A stretch of DNA of 64,000 nt from Chiayiivirga sp. Lineage in GTDB: Bacteria > Pseudomonadota > Gammaproteobacteria > Xanthomonadales > Xanthomonadaceae. Location: assembly GCA_022647565.1 (NCBI GenBank), contig JALCLA010000004.1:162344-226343 (forward strand), given 5' to 3'. Made by a program: the position numbers and the translations under genes. The notes under the pieces are model-generated. The model did no database searches. It was not told where the DNA came from and saw only the letters and a list, made by a program, of their open reading frames with translations. The stretch's first letter is position 1; the number at the start of each line of letters is the position of its first letter. This document shows, in pieces, positions 27,001-38,175 of the stretch.

Positions 27001-29672
27001 TGGCAAGAATTCTTGCAGGGCTGGGTGAGGCCGAACCGATCAGTGATCACGGCGAGGGCATCGCGGTGCCGGTCAGCCTCAAGCGCCTCGCCAACGATCC
27101 AACACCGGAAGCCTCCGCCGAAGTGCTCACGGGTGCGGTGGCGTTGGCGGCAATTTCTGCCCGACCTCACCTGCAATCAGTGGATCGAAAGGAGATCGAT
27201 GAGCTCGTGGCGGCATGGGTGCCGCCCGCCTGCGTGAAGGCGCCGAAAGGGCAGATTCTCAATGTGCTGTTTGCCATCGCACGCATCGGCCACCGTTTTG
27301 AATCGCCGCCGCCGTTGCGCCTCGTCTGGTCCGAGCAGATTCTGTCGGTTCCCATGCCGCTGGATCGGCTGCGTGCGCTGTTCGGCCAGCCTGCAGCGTC
27401 GGTCGGGACCGCATCCACACCGACCCCCACCGCCGATGTCACGGCGCCTCAACGAGACAGCTCGCTGGGAACAATCGAGAGCGCCACAGCGTACAAGTGG
27501 CTCAAGGCGACGCTGCGAGGCGCGAAGGACGCGACAAGACCCTTCCCAGCGGATGCGCTGGCGCCGCCCTCCGCCGAATCCACGGACTCGGCGAACGCTC
27601 GGACCAAGGCTGTCGCTCAAACGCGCAGCGGGCATCGCACGGAAGCGATGCGACGACTGGAGGCGCGCCTCAGGCAATGGCCTCAGGATGGATCGCTCGT
27701 GCGCGCCTTGACGGCCTATGCGCTTGACCGCCTGGAAAACGGGACGCCCTGGTCCCCCAGGATCGAGCCCAGCGTGGTCTACAAATACGCCCTTGGTGCA
27801 GGCACCCCGCTGTTCAAGCGCGATCCGGACATGCACTTGTCCGATCTGGAAGAAGAAGACTTCTCGGAACTCTATGCCTCGTGCATCACGGGGGCGAAGG
27901 AGTCCTATCGCGAAGAGCTGACCGCTTTCCTCGCCTATTTTCACGGATATCTCGTGCAACAGGGCTTGGCGCCGCGAGTGTCGATCGGGCGCTCGGGCGA
28001 CAAGGTGGTCAGCTTTCCGGAGGTCGGCTACGTCGCCCCGAACGAGATCGCCGCCAGCGTGGCCCTGCTGGAATCAGAGCTTGCCGCCGCCGAGAAACTC
28101 GACACTTCCTTGACGGAGATCCGCGCGTCGATGGCGGCAATCGCCTTGGGCGCTGCCGCCGGCGCGCGTACGGCTGAAACCCTGCTGCGCGAGAGCCGCG
28201 AGCTGGTGACGGATCAAGGTCGGCGCGCGTTGCTGGTCAGGAAGAATCGCTGGGTGTCGACCAAGACGCATCGCGGCACCCGGTTGGTGGATCTCGAACC
28301 CACCATGCCGACGCCAGGCTGGAGCGCGATCGATTCATGGCGGACGCTGTCCGCATCGGTGAGAACGAGCAAGGAGGTCGAACGCTCGGCGCTGTTCTCG
28401 GATACGGTCGATGGACGAACCCCTCTCCCCTCCGAACAACTGACTCGCCGCATTGCGGCGACGCTGCGCCACTCGACCAAGCGGCGGGATGCGCGCTTCT
28501 ACTGGTGGCGACACACGTCGGTATCAAACGATGCGCTGTCGCTCTTCGGCACGCCGGAGATGCTGGCCGCCGTCCGGCGAGGGACCAACGCAGCGGGCCT
28601 GCCATGGTTGCCCGATCCCTTGCGGATGCGCCGGTCCCTAGGCGGGGACCTCCCGCTGGGCCAAGCCCACGCCGCCGGGTTCCGATCTCGGCGAGGGCAC
28701 GCCGACATGCAGACGCCGTTCTCCACCTATGCCCATACCACCGGGTTGATCGAGCATTGGGCATGCAGGAAGGTGTCCGAGAAGCTGTCGAGCACGGCGC
28801 TGGCGAACCTTGCCGGGCTGCGACCCGCCGCGCTGCGACAGAGAATGAGCCGCGGCGAGGTGTCCGTCGCGCCATCGTCGCGTCCCGGCATCCGCTTCCT
28901 GATCCAGCAAGGCGCGCCCTCGCGGTCCGATACGCGGCTCGACGAGGCGCCTGCGCCCGAGCCACCACCCGTCGCTCCGCGCAACGCCCTTGATCCCGAG
29001 CAGTTCTGCGAGGCGCTGTTCCGATCGCTGCGGGGCGGCAATCTCCAACCCTTGGTGGACTCACTCCATCTTTCGGTCGCCGCTGCGCAACGGCTCACGC
29101 GGCGGATTGGCGATGCACTCGGGATGAACGTCTTCGGACTGAACCTCGGTATCGACCTCCCCGTCAAAGATTCTCCATCGATGGGTGTTCCCCGCTCCCG
29201 ATCAAAGCCATCCACTCCGTTGTCATTCGAGCGAGTAGACCAGGCATGGCTCCGTCGGTGCTTGACGATTCGATGCGAACACCCCGAATTGTCCTCGCTC
29301 TGGTCCATCGTACTCCGTGGGCTTGACCCACGGTCGGGACAGATTGCAGCGCGTAGCGATCAGGAATTCATCGCACTATTGAACCAACTTCCCCAGGCAA
29401 CGGGCCAGACAGGCGAGTCGCCATATCGCGTCGCGGTGATCGTCGACGCCTCCGTGCGAAGAAGCGATCACGAGAATATTCAAGGCATCATCGCCGGAAC
29501 GGCCTCCAAAGGCTGCCCGATGCACGAAGAAGCCTTCCGTGTGCCCAAGGGCTGGGCATTGACCGGCGTGGCGGTCGAGTCGGCCACCACCGGCCGCCGA
29601 CTGATTGCAGGGATCGCATTCCTGGCGCTCGCATCCGAGCTGCTGTTGAGCGGATCGAGCGCTGTGCGGTGA
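24021..29672 (+). CDS. Giant protein with two tyrosine-recombinase-like domains
   Basis: One uninterrupted 1883-residue frame starts 264 bp from the tRNA-Arg attachment remnant. Residues about 590-780 resemble a degenerate tyrosine recombinase: R623 in GTGFRPTFR, a DKLTDAAHEGR strand, R737-H738 in FLRHRIATRLR, and MGH with H760; the position of the nucleophile holds Phe and the next Tyr is Y779. Residues about 1370-1575 hold a fuller set: R1383 in AAGARTAETLL, K1415 in STKTHRGTR, R1497-H1498 in YWWRHTSVSND, H1560 in RRGHADM and Y1570 in FSTYAHT. Residues 220-265 are a Pro-rich linker, and the C-terminal 280 residues include HTH-like helices. It probably is the integrase of this element. The domain calls are motif-based, and tandem fusion is unusual. 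Confidence 0.6.
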   Translation: MTAKPRAAPWFASPTIIPEARALLALVDPPEQPLEFQAFVAGVRDALGALSPEHEILFLGRPLGAILNQLSASVPSEVRAVRTQWDQDPLRGHGATAYRAFAQPAPPGSPGGYACLKAILLGLLLVRSRGRKAVSLEAIEHVVRFTRLASQDVHVDHEFARAAIIASLPSTFIPSKVRAALAQCESVPPALHPRLKEIVHAVEMLARSFSLLDRGDPIPTPSIEATTAGTSSSPPKPPAPTTRPARTRHRPPPRHSPDLTSAGVEDPETTFIYGAAFTPSADVMEEIAHAAEAIDDRLPLSEALIQETSSSTSAVKRRMTALRLMSDVRQGFWARCQWDASSPGEMRNALQRLREELARLEVAPDATRHEALTLGLLSASTGLPRTRCHSIRAESLVDRDEKSAPDILDRDRGSLTLPLVAREERYKPKPEQVRFLREVKDAVPIQLAQEVTAELRRLIPSDDGYAFRTELDVLEKILDTLFQDARDGEPRITAARLFRGHQLEVLNQCGDPTVAQMLTGQTLGTPPVGLSYYAAKPKILQAIYNRAVASHGLTPSEGEDSSYLVGSKLALTDEAFASVVESTSQGLVNRPRDRRTQGRELLYLQDALVRATAMMWMAGTGFRPTFRLGEIRACHINWMSNTAVIADKLTDAAHEGRLVPLAPTLTQSLGAYGAVLGLMAKADELNASVRQAARHALTGSGPLFFILGKDGKAIPIDAHHLSGRLPEGWNLPENFLRHRIATRLREVDCPGLYVQALMGHIEQGIQPFGSESFMVPSEYLSTTSEKVEKALEEDGWRPLLGGFGDPQIFLDHAPPVDDSVLHVERVSETAAQEAFKRQRQHVEALRESLGDEIQAQVLARVGQARPDLINAPNQAHELDSAAVTALRMAVTEGADSAALAELRVRALRDYLIQRREIHGWKVKRLPQFFTFPPTPSVHYPTFVPAHLALERLRAHFVADLSRDPGKSAPTAADAKLRIVLALILWQGVSSWDRLARILAGLGEAEPISDHGEGIAVPVSLKRLANDPTPEASAEVLTGAVALAAISARPHLQSVDRKEIDELVAAWVPPACVKAPKGQILNVLFAIARIGHRFESPPPLRLVWSEQILSVPMPLDRLRALFGQPAASVGTASTPTPTADVTAPQRDSSLGTIESATAYKWLKATLRGAKDATRPFPADALAPPSAESTDSANARTKAVAQTRSGHRTEAMRRLEARLRQWPQDGSLVRALTAYALDRLENGTPWSPRIEPSVVYKYALGAGTPLFKRDPDMHLSDLEEEDFSELYASCITGAKESYREELTAFLAYFHGYLVQQGLAPRVSIGRSGDKVVSFPEVGYVAPNEIAASVALLESELAAAEKLDTSLTEIRASMAAIALGAAAGARTAETLLRESRELVTDQGRRALLVRKNRWVSTKTHRGTRLVDLEPTMPTPGWSAIDSWRTLSASVRTSKEVERSALFSDTVDGRTPLPSEQLTRRIAATLRHSTKRRDARFYWWRHTSVSNDALSLFGTPEMLAAVRRGTNAAGLPWLPDPLRMRRSLGGDLPLGQAHAAGFRSRRGHADMQTPFSTYAHTTGLIEHWACRKVSEKLSSTALANLAGLRPAALRQRMSRGEVSVAPSSRPGIRFLIQQGAPSRSDTRLDEAPAPEPPPVAPRNALDPEQFCEALFRSLRGGNLQPLVDSLHLSVAAAQRLTRRIGDALGMNVFGLNLGIDLPVKDSPSMGVPRSRSKPSTPLSFERVDQAWLRRCLTIRCEHPELSSLWSIVLRGLDPRSGQIAARSDQEFIALLNQLPQATGQTGESPYRVAVIVDASVRRSDHENIQGIIAGTASKGCPMHEEAFRVPKGWALTGVAVESATTGRRLIAGIAFLALASELLLSGSSAVR

Positions 29673-29730
29673 CCGAGGATCAGCGCGCTAAGTTTGCCCT
29701 TCTATCCAGCATCCCGCGCATTCGCTCGTA

Positions 29731-29774
29731 TTGACAACAGATACACACCACGCCAGAATGCGTGTATCTGTTGT
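29731..29774 (+). promoter_or_regulatory. Promoter and palindromic operator of the DUF1778/GNAT operon
   Basis: TTGACA (29731-29736) and CAGAAT (29754-29759, 4 of 6 to consensus) are spaced by 17 bp. A perfect 13-bp inverted repeat, ACAACAGATACAC (29734-29746) and GTGTATCTGTTGT (29762-29774), overlaps both boxes. This fits autorepression by the toxin-antitoxin complex. Confidence 0.75.
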
Positions 29775-29795
29775 ATGTGCAGTGGAGAGAACGAC

Positions 29796-30068
29796 ATGCG
29801 CGATGCCGCCATCAACTTGCGGGCCCTGCCGGAGCAGCGCGACCTGATCGATCAGGCGGCGGAACTGCTGGGGAAGAACCGCTCGGATTTCATGCTGGAG
29901 GCTTCCTGCGAGCGAGCCCAGGCGGTGCTGTTGGATCAGGTCTTCTTCCGCCTGGATGCCCGCAAGTTCCGCCAGTTTGCGGCCATGCTCGATGCGCCGC
30001 CGACGACCAATCCTGGTCTTGAGCGCCTGATGGCCGTCAAGGCGCCGTGGGACTCGAACCCGGCATGA
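29796..30068 (+). CDS. DUF1778-family antitoxin (TacA-like)
   Basis: This 90-residue protein starts MRDAAINLRALPEQRDLIDQ and continues AELLGKNRSDFMLEASCERA, the ribbon-helix-helix pattern of DUF1778 antitoxins. The C-terminal part (DARKFRQFAAMLDAPP) is the usual toxin-neutralising tail. It is preceded by a palindromic operator and overlaps the toxin start by ATGA. It neutralises the GNAT toxin encoded next and with it represses the operon. Confidence 0.9.
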   Translation: MRDAAINLRALPEQRDLIDQAAELLGKNRSDFMLEASCERAQAVLLDQVFFRLDARKFRQFAAMLDAPPTTNPGLERLMAVKAPWDSNPA

Positions 30069-30556
30069 ACCTGCGGCTGTCCGCTCCCCAGCCGCTGATC
30101 GATGAGCATCTGCTGAGCGAATTCGAGTGTGGAGAACCCACGCTCGACGATTGGCTGAAACGACGCGCCTTGGCCAACCAGCTGAGCGGCGCCAGCCGGA
30201 CGTTTGTGGTGACAGACGGGAGCCAGCAGGTGTATGGCTACTACGCCTTGGCGGCCGGCGCGATCTCGCTTCGATTGGCGACGTCGACCGTGCGACGCAA
30301 CATGCCCGATCCCGTGCCGGTGATCGTGCTGGCGCGACTCGCCGTCGATCGCCGTGCGCAGGGTATTGGCCTAGGCGCGGCCCTGCTGCAGGATGCGGTC
30401 CGTCGCACCGTGAATGTCGCACAGGACGCCGGCATACGCGCGCTCCTGGTGCATGCCTTGCATGACCGGGCGAAGCAGTTCTACCAGCACTACGGCTTTC
30501 AGGCCTCGCCCCTGCATCCCATGACATTGATGCTGCGCCTGAAAGGCGCTGATTGA
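30065..30556 (+). CDS. GNAT-family acetyltransferase toxin (TacT-like)
   Basis: The 163-residue protein has the GNAT fold with the acetyl-CoA loop VDRRAQGIGLGAALLQDAV near residues 98-116 and the FYQHYGFQASPLHPMTL C-terminus with the conserved Tyr. TacT-type toxins acetylate the amino group of charged tRNAs and block translation. It opens with LSAPQPLIDEHLLSEFECGE, typical of this subfamily, and is coupled to the antitoxin stop. The start at 30065 is chosen over an upstream in-frame ATG because of the overlap. Confidence 0.9.
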   Translation: MNLRLSAPQPLIDEHLLSEFECGEPTLDDWLKRRALANQLSGASRTFVVTDGSQQVYGYYALAAGAISLRLATSTVRRNMPDPVPVIVLARLAVDRRAQGIGLGAALLQDAVRRTVNVAQDAGIRALLVHALHDRAKQFYQHYGFQASPLHPMTLMLRLKGAD

Positions 30557-30557
30557 G

Positions 30558-30839
30558 TCAGCAGGGCGAACCGCCCCAGAGTCTGCGCGTTGCCGGGGCC
30601 GGTCTGATCAGGAGCTGATTCCGTTGCTCAAATTGCGCCCAAACGGCTCTCAGGGTGTCAACTTTGCCCGGATCCAGCGGATGTGGTTCCATGGCCTCGC
30701 GCCCCAACCAGGCGTCGCCCCCCGCGCGGCGATAAAGCGCGACACGGTGGTCGATGGTCGATGTCCTCGCCCATTGCTGTGCCCGTAACGAAAGTCGGTG
30801 CGAAATTCGCCCGGCCACTTGCGCTGCGTAGAAAGTCAT
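30558..30839 (-). CDS. Small hypothetical protein
   Basis: A 93-residue frame (MTFYAAQVAGRISHRLSLRA, ending RRLWGGSPC) is read on the minus strand, convergent with the GNAT gene. No family was recognised. It may be a relic. The following stretch 30840-31360 has no supported gene but contains a GC-rich hairpin (GCGCCCGC/GCGGGCGC, about 31070-31098). Confidence 0.3.
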   Translation of the reverse strand: MTFYAAQVAGRISHRLSLRAQQWARTSTIDHRVALYRRAGGDAWLGREAMEPHPLDPGKVDTLRAVWAQFEQRNQLLIRPAPATRRLWGGSPC

Positions 30840-31360
30840 GTTTCGATTGCGCCGTGCCGCGAGGCATGGCCTCCGTGCGGCGAACAAGTGCACGCCCTCC
30901 TAAAGCTTCAACATCGCTAAACCACCATGGAAGCTCCGCTTCCGACGATTGTTCCGAAAGGTGACAATCGAAACACCAAGCGCTAGCGATTGAGCTAGTG
31001 CCTCGTCGAGCAGGCTCGGCGAGCTAAGCAACGGCCAGCTCACCGGCCTCATCGCAACTTCAATGGGAAGTTGCGCCCGCAAAGTTCGTGCGGGCGCGCT
31101 CGTCCCGATCAATCTTTCGCACGTCATCCGAGTCGGCTCGTCGTGGAGCCGCGCTTGAAGAATTGCGTGCGACGAGCCAGCTGCGTGCTGGCTGAACTTC
31201 CGTGCGCCGAGCACCAAATTCGTTCCGAAATCCTGCCAACGACTGGCGCGTTCGGCAACGCCTCGGCACCCCCGCTTCATCTCGTGCACTGCCCCCACAG
31301 CGCGCGCGCGACCGCGCGCGGGGCGGGGCGCGATTCCCTCAATTCTCTTGGAGAAACCCT

Positions 31361-32251
31361 ATGCGAATCGCATTGCAACTGACTACGATGAATGGAATCC
31401 AGATCGATCCACGCGCAGCATTGAACCTTGCCTGGGCACTCATCGCGGCGCTGGCCCAGCTGCTGCACATGACGAAACACCTGAACAGTCGGCAGCTTCC
31501 GCCGAGCATCACCTCCGACTCTGTCACGCTGATCGGCGACATCGAAACTGCGCACGATCTCTTCGATTCGATCGAGGCTCTCATGGCGCGACTCGGACTC
31601 GCCGCAGCACTGCTCGACGCGGCGGAGAAACTTCTTCAGAACAGTTTGTGCGATCGAATGACCTTACCGAACATGCGACTTCCTATCCCGGTTAACCATG
31701 ATGGGCAGCTTGACGAATTGCTGTCGTACGACGCGGAGACCGACGCGATCCAATGCCAAGTCGCGAACGCATCCGAACTCGTTGAAGAGCACTTCCACGT
31801 GCTTGAGGCCATGGCAAACATCGCCGCGAACGGACTCATTCCGCGACTGGAAGTCGACGGCACCGCGGTCACCTTTCCCACTGTCAGCGCTTCGATTCTC
31901 GACCACGGCCGCGGCGCTGGCCATACTATTGTGTCGACCTGCCGAATCAGCGGACTGCATTTGGTGGCCGGTGAGGTCGAAGTGCGCATCGAAGGCTTTC
32001 GCGATGAACGCGTTTTCCGTGCCCACCTCAGCGACGCTGCGCGCCTGGCCGCTATCCTCAGTCGTCCTCCGTTTACCGCGGCCATCGAGTTCTCGGAAGT
32101 TTTTTTCTTGCTGCCGTTGCTCCCCCATCGCAATGGAAAGGTGGTGATTGAACGGATTTGGGATATCGAAGAGCAGACGCAGTTTGATTTTTCCTATTTG
32201 GGCTCTTCGGGAACTCGTGTGGGTGAATCAGGCGCCAAAATCCTCCGTTGA
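31361..32251 (+). pseudogene. Unknown protein, C-terminus replaced by ISL3 end
   Basis: The frame gives 296 residues starting MRIALQLTTMNGIQ. Residues 1-280 are of unknown function with a mixed alpha/beta composition and no signal peptide. The native sequence ends at about 32200, where the terminal repeat of an ISL3 element begins; the last 17 codons (from GSSGTRVGESG) are IS sequence. The original protein was therefore probably longer. Codon use looks genuine through 32200. Confidence 0.55.
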
Positions 32252-32908
32252 GGCCTGATTTCAAGGCTGTTTCGGTGGTCCGCGGCGCGCCGGATTTTGC
32301 GATCATGCGGCGATGCGATCCAAACCCTGCAAGAAGCGTCTGCTCGACGCGTACCGTGTCCCCGGTTTCCGGCCGCTGGAGGAAGTGAAGGGCGTGTTCG
32401 GCGACCCGCAGGCGCGGGTCGTGACGCTGGTACGGCGCTCAAAAAAACACGCTGCGGCGCCTGCGGGCGCGAGCAGTCCGGCTGGTACGACCGGCGCACG
32501 CGGCGGGTGCGGGATATGCCGTGCGGGCCATACCGCATCTTCCTGGAGTTCGAGGTCCGTCGCGTCCGCTGCCCGCACTGCCAGGCCGTGAAGCGCGAGG
32601 CCCTGGACTTCCTGTCGGACAGTGCGTTCTACACCAAGCGCTTCGCGTACTACGTCGGGCGACGCTGCCGCAACGAATCGATCGCGGCGGTGGCCAAGGA
32701 ACTGCACCTGGACTGGGACAGCGTGAAGACGCTGGAGAAGCAGTACATGAAGGCGCAGTTGGCGAAGGCCGGCACGCCCGGCCCCACGCACCTGGGCATC
32801 GACGAAATCTCGGTGAAGAAGGGACACCGCTACCGCATCGTGGTCAGCGACCTCAAGCGCAAGCGACCGATCTGGTTCGGCGGCACGGATCGTTCCGAGG
32901 CCAGCATG
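32201..32908 (+). mobile_element. Truncated ISL3-family insertion sequence
   Basis: The left end starts GGCTCTTCGGGAACTCGTGT, the typical ISL3 terminal repeat, and is followed after about 110 bp by an ISL3-type transposase gene. The right half, including the second terminal repeat, is missing: similarity to transposase stops near 32908, shortly before the 3' end of a minus-strand DUF3597 gene. Confidence 0.8.
32313..32908 (+). pseudogene. ISL3-family transposase, frameshifted and truncated
   Basis: The first frame reads MRSKPCKKRLLDAYRVPGF and continues FGDPQARVVTLVRRSKK. At a run of seven A (about 32441-32447) the coding continues in the -1 frame: KKTRCGACGREQSGWYDRR, then RRVRCPHCQAVKRE (the zinc-finger CxxC pairs), then HLGIDEISVKKGHRYRIVV (start of the DDE domain with the first Asp), ending GTDRSEASM. 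The remaining catalytic domain is lost. The A-run could permit slippage, but truncation makes the product inactive anyway. Confidence 0.8.
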
Positions 32909-32940
32909 GTACGTTCATCGTTGCTCCCGGTTCGTCGCCT

Positions 32941-33411
32941 TCAATCGATCAGGTCGGCTGGCACGTTGCCGCCGTTGGCCGCGATGCGAGCCAGCACGGC
33001 CTTGTGCAGCCACATGTTCATCTTTGCCGAATCGGCCAGCAGTTCATCGGGACAATCGAGTTCACCAGCCAGCGCCTTGCGCGCCGCGAGGCTGCTGTCG
33101 ATGTCGAGCAGCTTGAGCAAATCGACGATGGACGTGCGCCAGTTCAGCTTCTGCGCACTCTTCGCGGCGCGGGCTTCGAGTTGCGCGACGACATCGACGA
33201 CGGCCACAGCAACCGGTGCCACGACGACGACCGGTGCCGGTGCCGCGGCAGGCACGGGTGCTGCCGGCCCGACCGGCCGCGATGGCGGTTCGACGAAAAT
33301 CGGTTCCAGGTCGGACGAGGGCGCAGTCGCCTTCGTGCCGGCCGGCTCCGGCGTCTTGGCTTCGGCACTGCCGATGCCCAGCGTTTGCAGGATCGAATCG
33401 AAAAAGCCCAT
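32941..33411 (-). CDS. DUF3597 family protein
   Basis: The 156-residue protein begins MGFFDSILQTLGIGSAEA, has a Pro/Ala/Val-rich low-complexity linker (about residues 20-75) and ends with the DUF3597 core NWRTSIVDLLKLLDIDSSLA and MNMWLHKAVLARIAANGGNV. The family is of unknown function; its core domain is a small helical bundle. Its 3' end lies 32 bp from the ISL3 remnant. An upstream in-frame extension to 33519 was not used because the family N-terminus is at 33411. Confidence 0.85.
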   Translation of the reverse strand: MGFFDSILQTLGIGSAEAKTPEPAGTKATAPSSDLEPIFVEPPSRPVGPAAPVPAAAPAPVVVVAPVAVAVVDVVAQLEARAAKSAQKLNWRTSIVDLLKLLDIDSSLAARKALAGELDCPDELLADSAKMNMWLHKAVLARIAANGGNVPADLID

Positions 33412-33552
33412 GGAATTCTCCTGACGAAAAACACATCGCCGACGCACCGCGTCGCGCGTTCCGCACCATGCGGAAACAGGGTTATAGCAGGCCGCGATCT
33501 CGGTTCGCATCGCGGCCAACGATCGATGCCTTCGACGACGACGGCCGGGCCG

Positions 33553-34710
33553 TCAGTGCATCGTCAAGCGCAATCGCAGCTCACGCAGGTTGCGCGCGCT
33601 GGGGTGCGGCGACTCGCCGAGCACCTCGATGTCGCGGAACATCGTCGTGCTCAGGCGCAGGCGTTTCAGGATGGTGTCCGTCGACTCCATACCGATCACG
33701 TTGAGCGTCGCGACATAGGCTGCACCCTCGTCGTCGACCTTGCTCACGCTGACCATCGGGTGCTGCATGCGTTCGATCTCGTGCTGCACGCGAAATTCGC
33801 TGGGATGCCAGGCGGCATTCGCGTCGCCGGTGCTCGTGCCGAACAGGAACTGCATGCTGTACCCGTTGTTGGACCAGATCGGTGCACGCTTCACTTGATA
33901 GGCAATCGCGGCATCGCGCAGCCGGTCCTCGAAGGCGAGCACGTCGTCGGAGTTGCGTGCGTTGAGGCTGGCGAGCACACGGTCGCCGCTGTCCTGAAGT
34001 CCACCGAGGTTGACGCCACCGAGAACGGATGTAGTCAGCACGCGCCGCATCGCCTGTACCGCATCGGACTCGACGATCGGCACGTATTCGGCCGGTCGCG
34101 GCTCGCTGATGTTCGGCCAGCGAATGCCTCCGCCCAGGGTCTGCGCGGTGCCGAACTTCGGAATGCTGACGCGCGCCGAGTCGTAGCTGTAGATCGTCGT
34201 GCGCTGCCGACCATGGAATGAAGTGGCGAGCCCGAGGCCCGTGCCGGAACGCGACAAGGACACGGTCGACTCGCCTTCCAGCCAACCCTCATCACTCTGC
34301 CGACTCGAACTCGCCTTTCCTTTCAGCGCGATGGAAGACCCGGCGCAGACGTAATCGAGGTCATGCGTCAGCGTGCGTGTCGGCTGCGTGGACATCGGAC
34401 TCATCTTGCCGCTCTTGATCCAGAACTGCAGCGCCGTGTCCGTTCGCCCGGTGATCTTCACCTCGCTGTCCTGGAAACCCGCCATCTGCAGCCCGAGCAC
34501 CTTGAGCGCATCGCCAAGCACGGGGCCGAAGCCATCGACGCGATAGTGTCCGGCCAGATCAGGGCAGTCCTGAGTGGCACTCGCTTGCACGCTCGTGCCG
34601 CCCACGAATGCAAGCGCGATCGCCGTCAACGAGGCGCGTTTCAACCACCCATCGCGCAACGTTCCCGTCTTCTGTCCACACCCGTTCCTGCGCTGCTGGT
34701 TCGTGCTCAT
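33553..34710 (-). CDS. Secreted hypothetical protein
   Basis: The 385-residue protein has a charged N-terminus followed by a hydrophobic stretch (LTAIALAFVGGTSVQASA), consistent with a signal peptide cleaved near residue 45. The mature part opens with CPDLAGHYRVDGFGP, a calycin- or lipoprotein-like start, and has no recognised catalytic motif. It lies 34 bp downstream of the RND transporter remnant on the same strand. Confidence 0.6.
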   Translation of the reverse strand: MSTNQQRRNGCGQKTGTLRDGWLKRASLTAIALAFVGGTSVQASATQDCPDLAGHYRVDGFGPVLGDALKVLGLQMAGFQDSEVKITGRTDTALQFWIKSGKMSPMSTQPTRTLTHDLDYVCAGSSIALKGKASSSRQSDEGWLEGESTVSLSRSGTGLGLATSFHGRQRTTIYSYDSARVSIPKFGTAQTLGGGIRWPNISEPRPAEYVPIVESDAVQAMRRVLTTSVLGGVNLGGLQDSGDRVLASLNARNSDDVLAFEDRLRDAAIAYQVKRAPIWSNNGYSMQFLFGTSTGDANAAWHPSEFRVQHEIERMQHPMVSVSKVDDEGAAYVATLNVIGMESTDTILKRLRLSTTMFRDIEVLGESPHPSARNLRELRLRLTMH

Positions 34711-34744
34711 GATGTCCTGTTGCCCATTCGGGCTTTGATGTCGA

Positions 34745-37453
<2,709 letters not shown>

Positions 37454-37901
37454 GTGTGAGTTTCTGGCGTTCGCTGGCGATGCGCTGGCGCTGCACTTCC
37501 ACTTCCAGTTCCTGCAGCGTGGCGCGTTCCCGTTCCAGTTCATTGGCCAGTTCGGGCGAGTCGATCAGCGCGAGCGGATCGCCCTGCTTCACCGTTTCGC
37601 CGGCGCGGGTCTTGAGCGTGACGGTGCCGGCCACCGGCGCATACAGCGTGGGGCTGACGGCGGCGACGACGCGGCCCTGCACGGACACGTCGCGCAGCAG
37701 GTCGCCGCGTTCGACCGTGGCGAACCGCAGGCGCTCGGCCGAGACGGAACGCTCGGCACCGAACCAGCGTCCGAGCGTGGGCAGCGCGAACAACAGCAGC
37801 AGGACTGCAAGCGCCGCGGCACCGATGAGGACGTAGCGGCGCGTCTTCGCGGCCGGCGTGGCCTGGATGACGCGGTCTTGGGCGGAGGTGTCGCGGATCA
37901 T
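37454..37901 (-). pseudogene. Efflux periplasmic adaptor (HlyD/MFP family), N-terminal fragment
   Basis: About 149 residues from MIRDTSAQDRVIQATP onward remain: a membrane anchor (YVLIGAAALAVLLLLFALPT, about residues 22-41), then SVQGRVVAAVSPTLYAPVAG and GETVKQGDPLALIDSPELAN, the lipoyl-like half motif of membrane fusion proteins, and the start of the coiled coil. The rest was lost at the IS91 junction (37453/37454). The subfamily is close to adaptors that serve MacB-like ABC exporters as well as RND pumps, so pairing with the CzcA remnant on the other side of the IS is not certain. Confidence 0.75.
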
Positions 37902-37998
37902 GGGGCAGTCCAGCAGAAGTCGGACTTCGATATGCGAAGACCATGCCATTCCCAACATGACTTAAAATCAATGGCTTGCATACGATTTCCCGCCCGCC

Positions 37999-38050
37999 GC
38001 CGCTGTCCGGCCGTCCGCCGGACAGGCGATCGGCGGCGGCGGACAGCGGC
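37999..38050. other. 11-bp inverted repeat between adaptor and sigma genes
   Basis: GCCGCTGTCCG (37999-38009) and CGGACAGCGGC (38040-38050) face each other in the divergent intergenic region, with a smaller TCCGCCGGA palindrome inside. A regulatory hairpin or operator is possible. It is duplicated at 50095-50146 in segment A. Confidence 0.4.
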
Positions 38051-38175
38051 AAGGCATCCACGCCGATGCCATGCCCGGGGAAGGAGTTTTCCGCGGCTGT
38101 GATATTTCCCCCCGCCACGACGAATAACCTTCGCAACGGATCGATCCCCGATCCGCGCGCCCCACCGGAACCGCC

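Noticed and set aside
30900..31298. A 132-residue minus-strand frame ending MLKL
   Set aside because: No domain or ribosome-binding site was seen, and the composition changes along the frame.
31060..31360. GC-rich hairpins as an integron attC site
   Set aside because: The conserved RYYYAAC and GTTRRRY ends were not found in the right arrangement.
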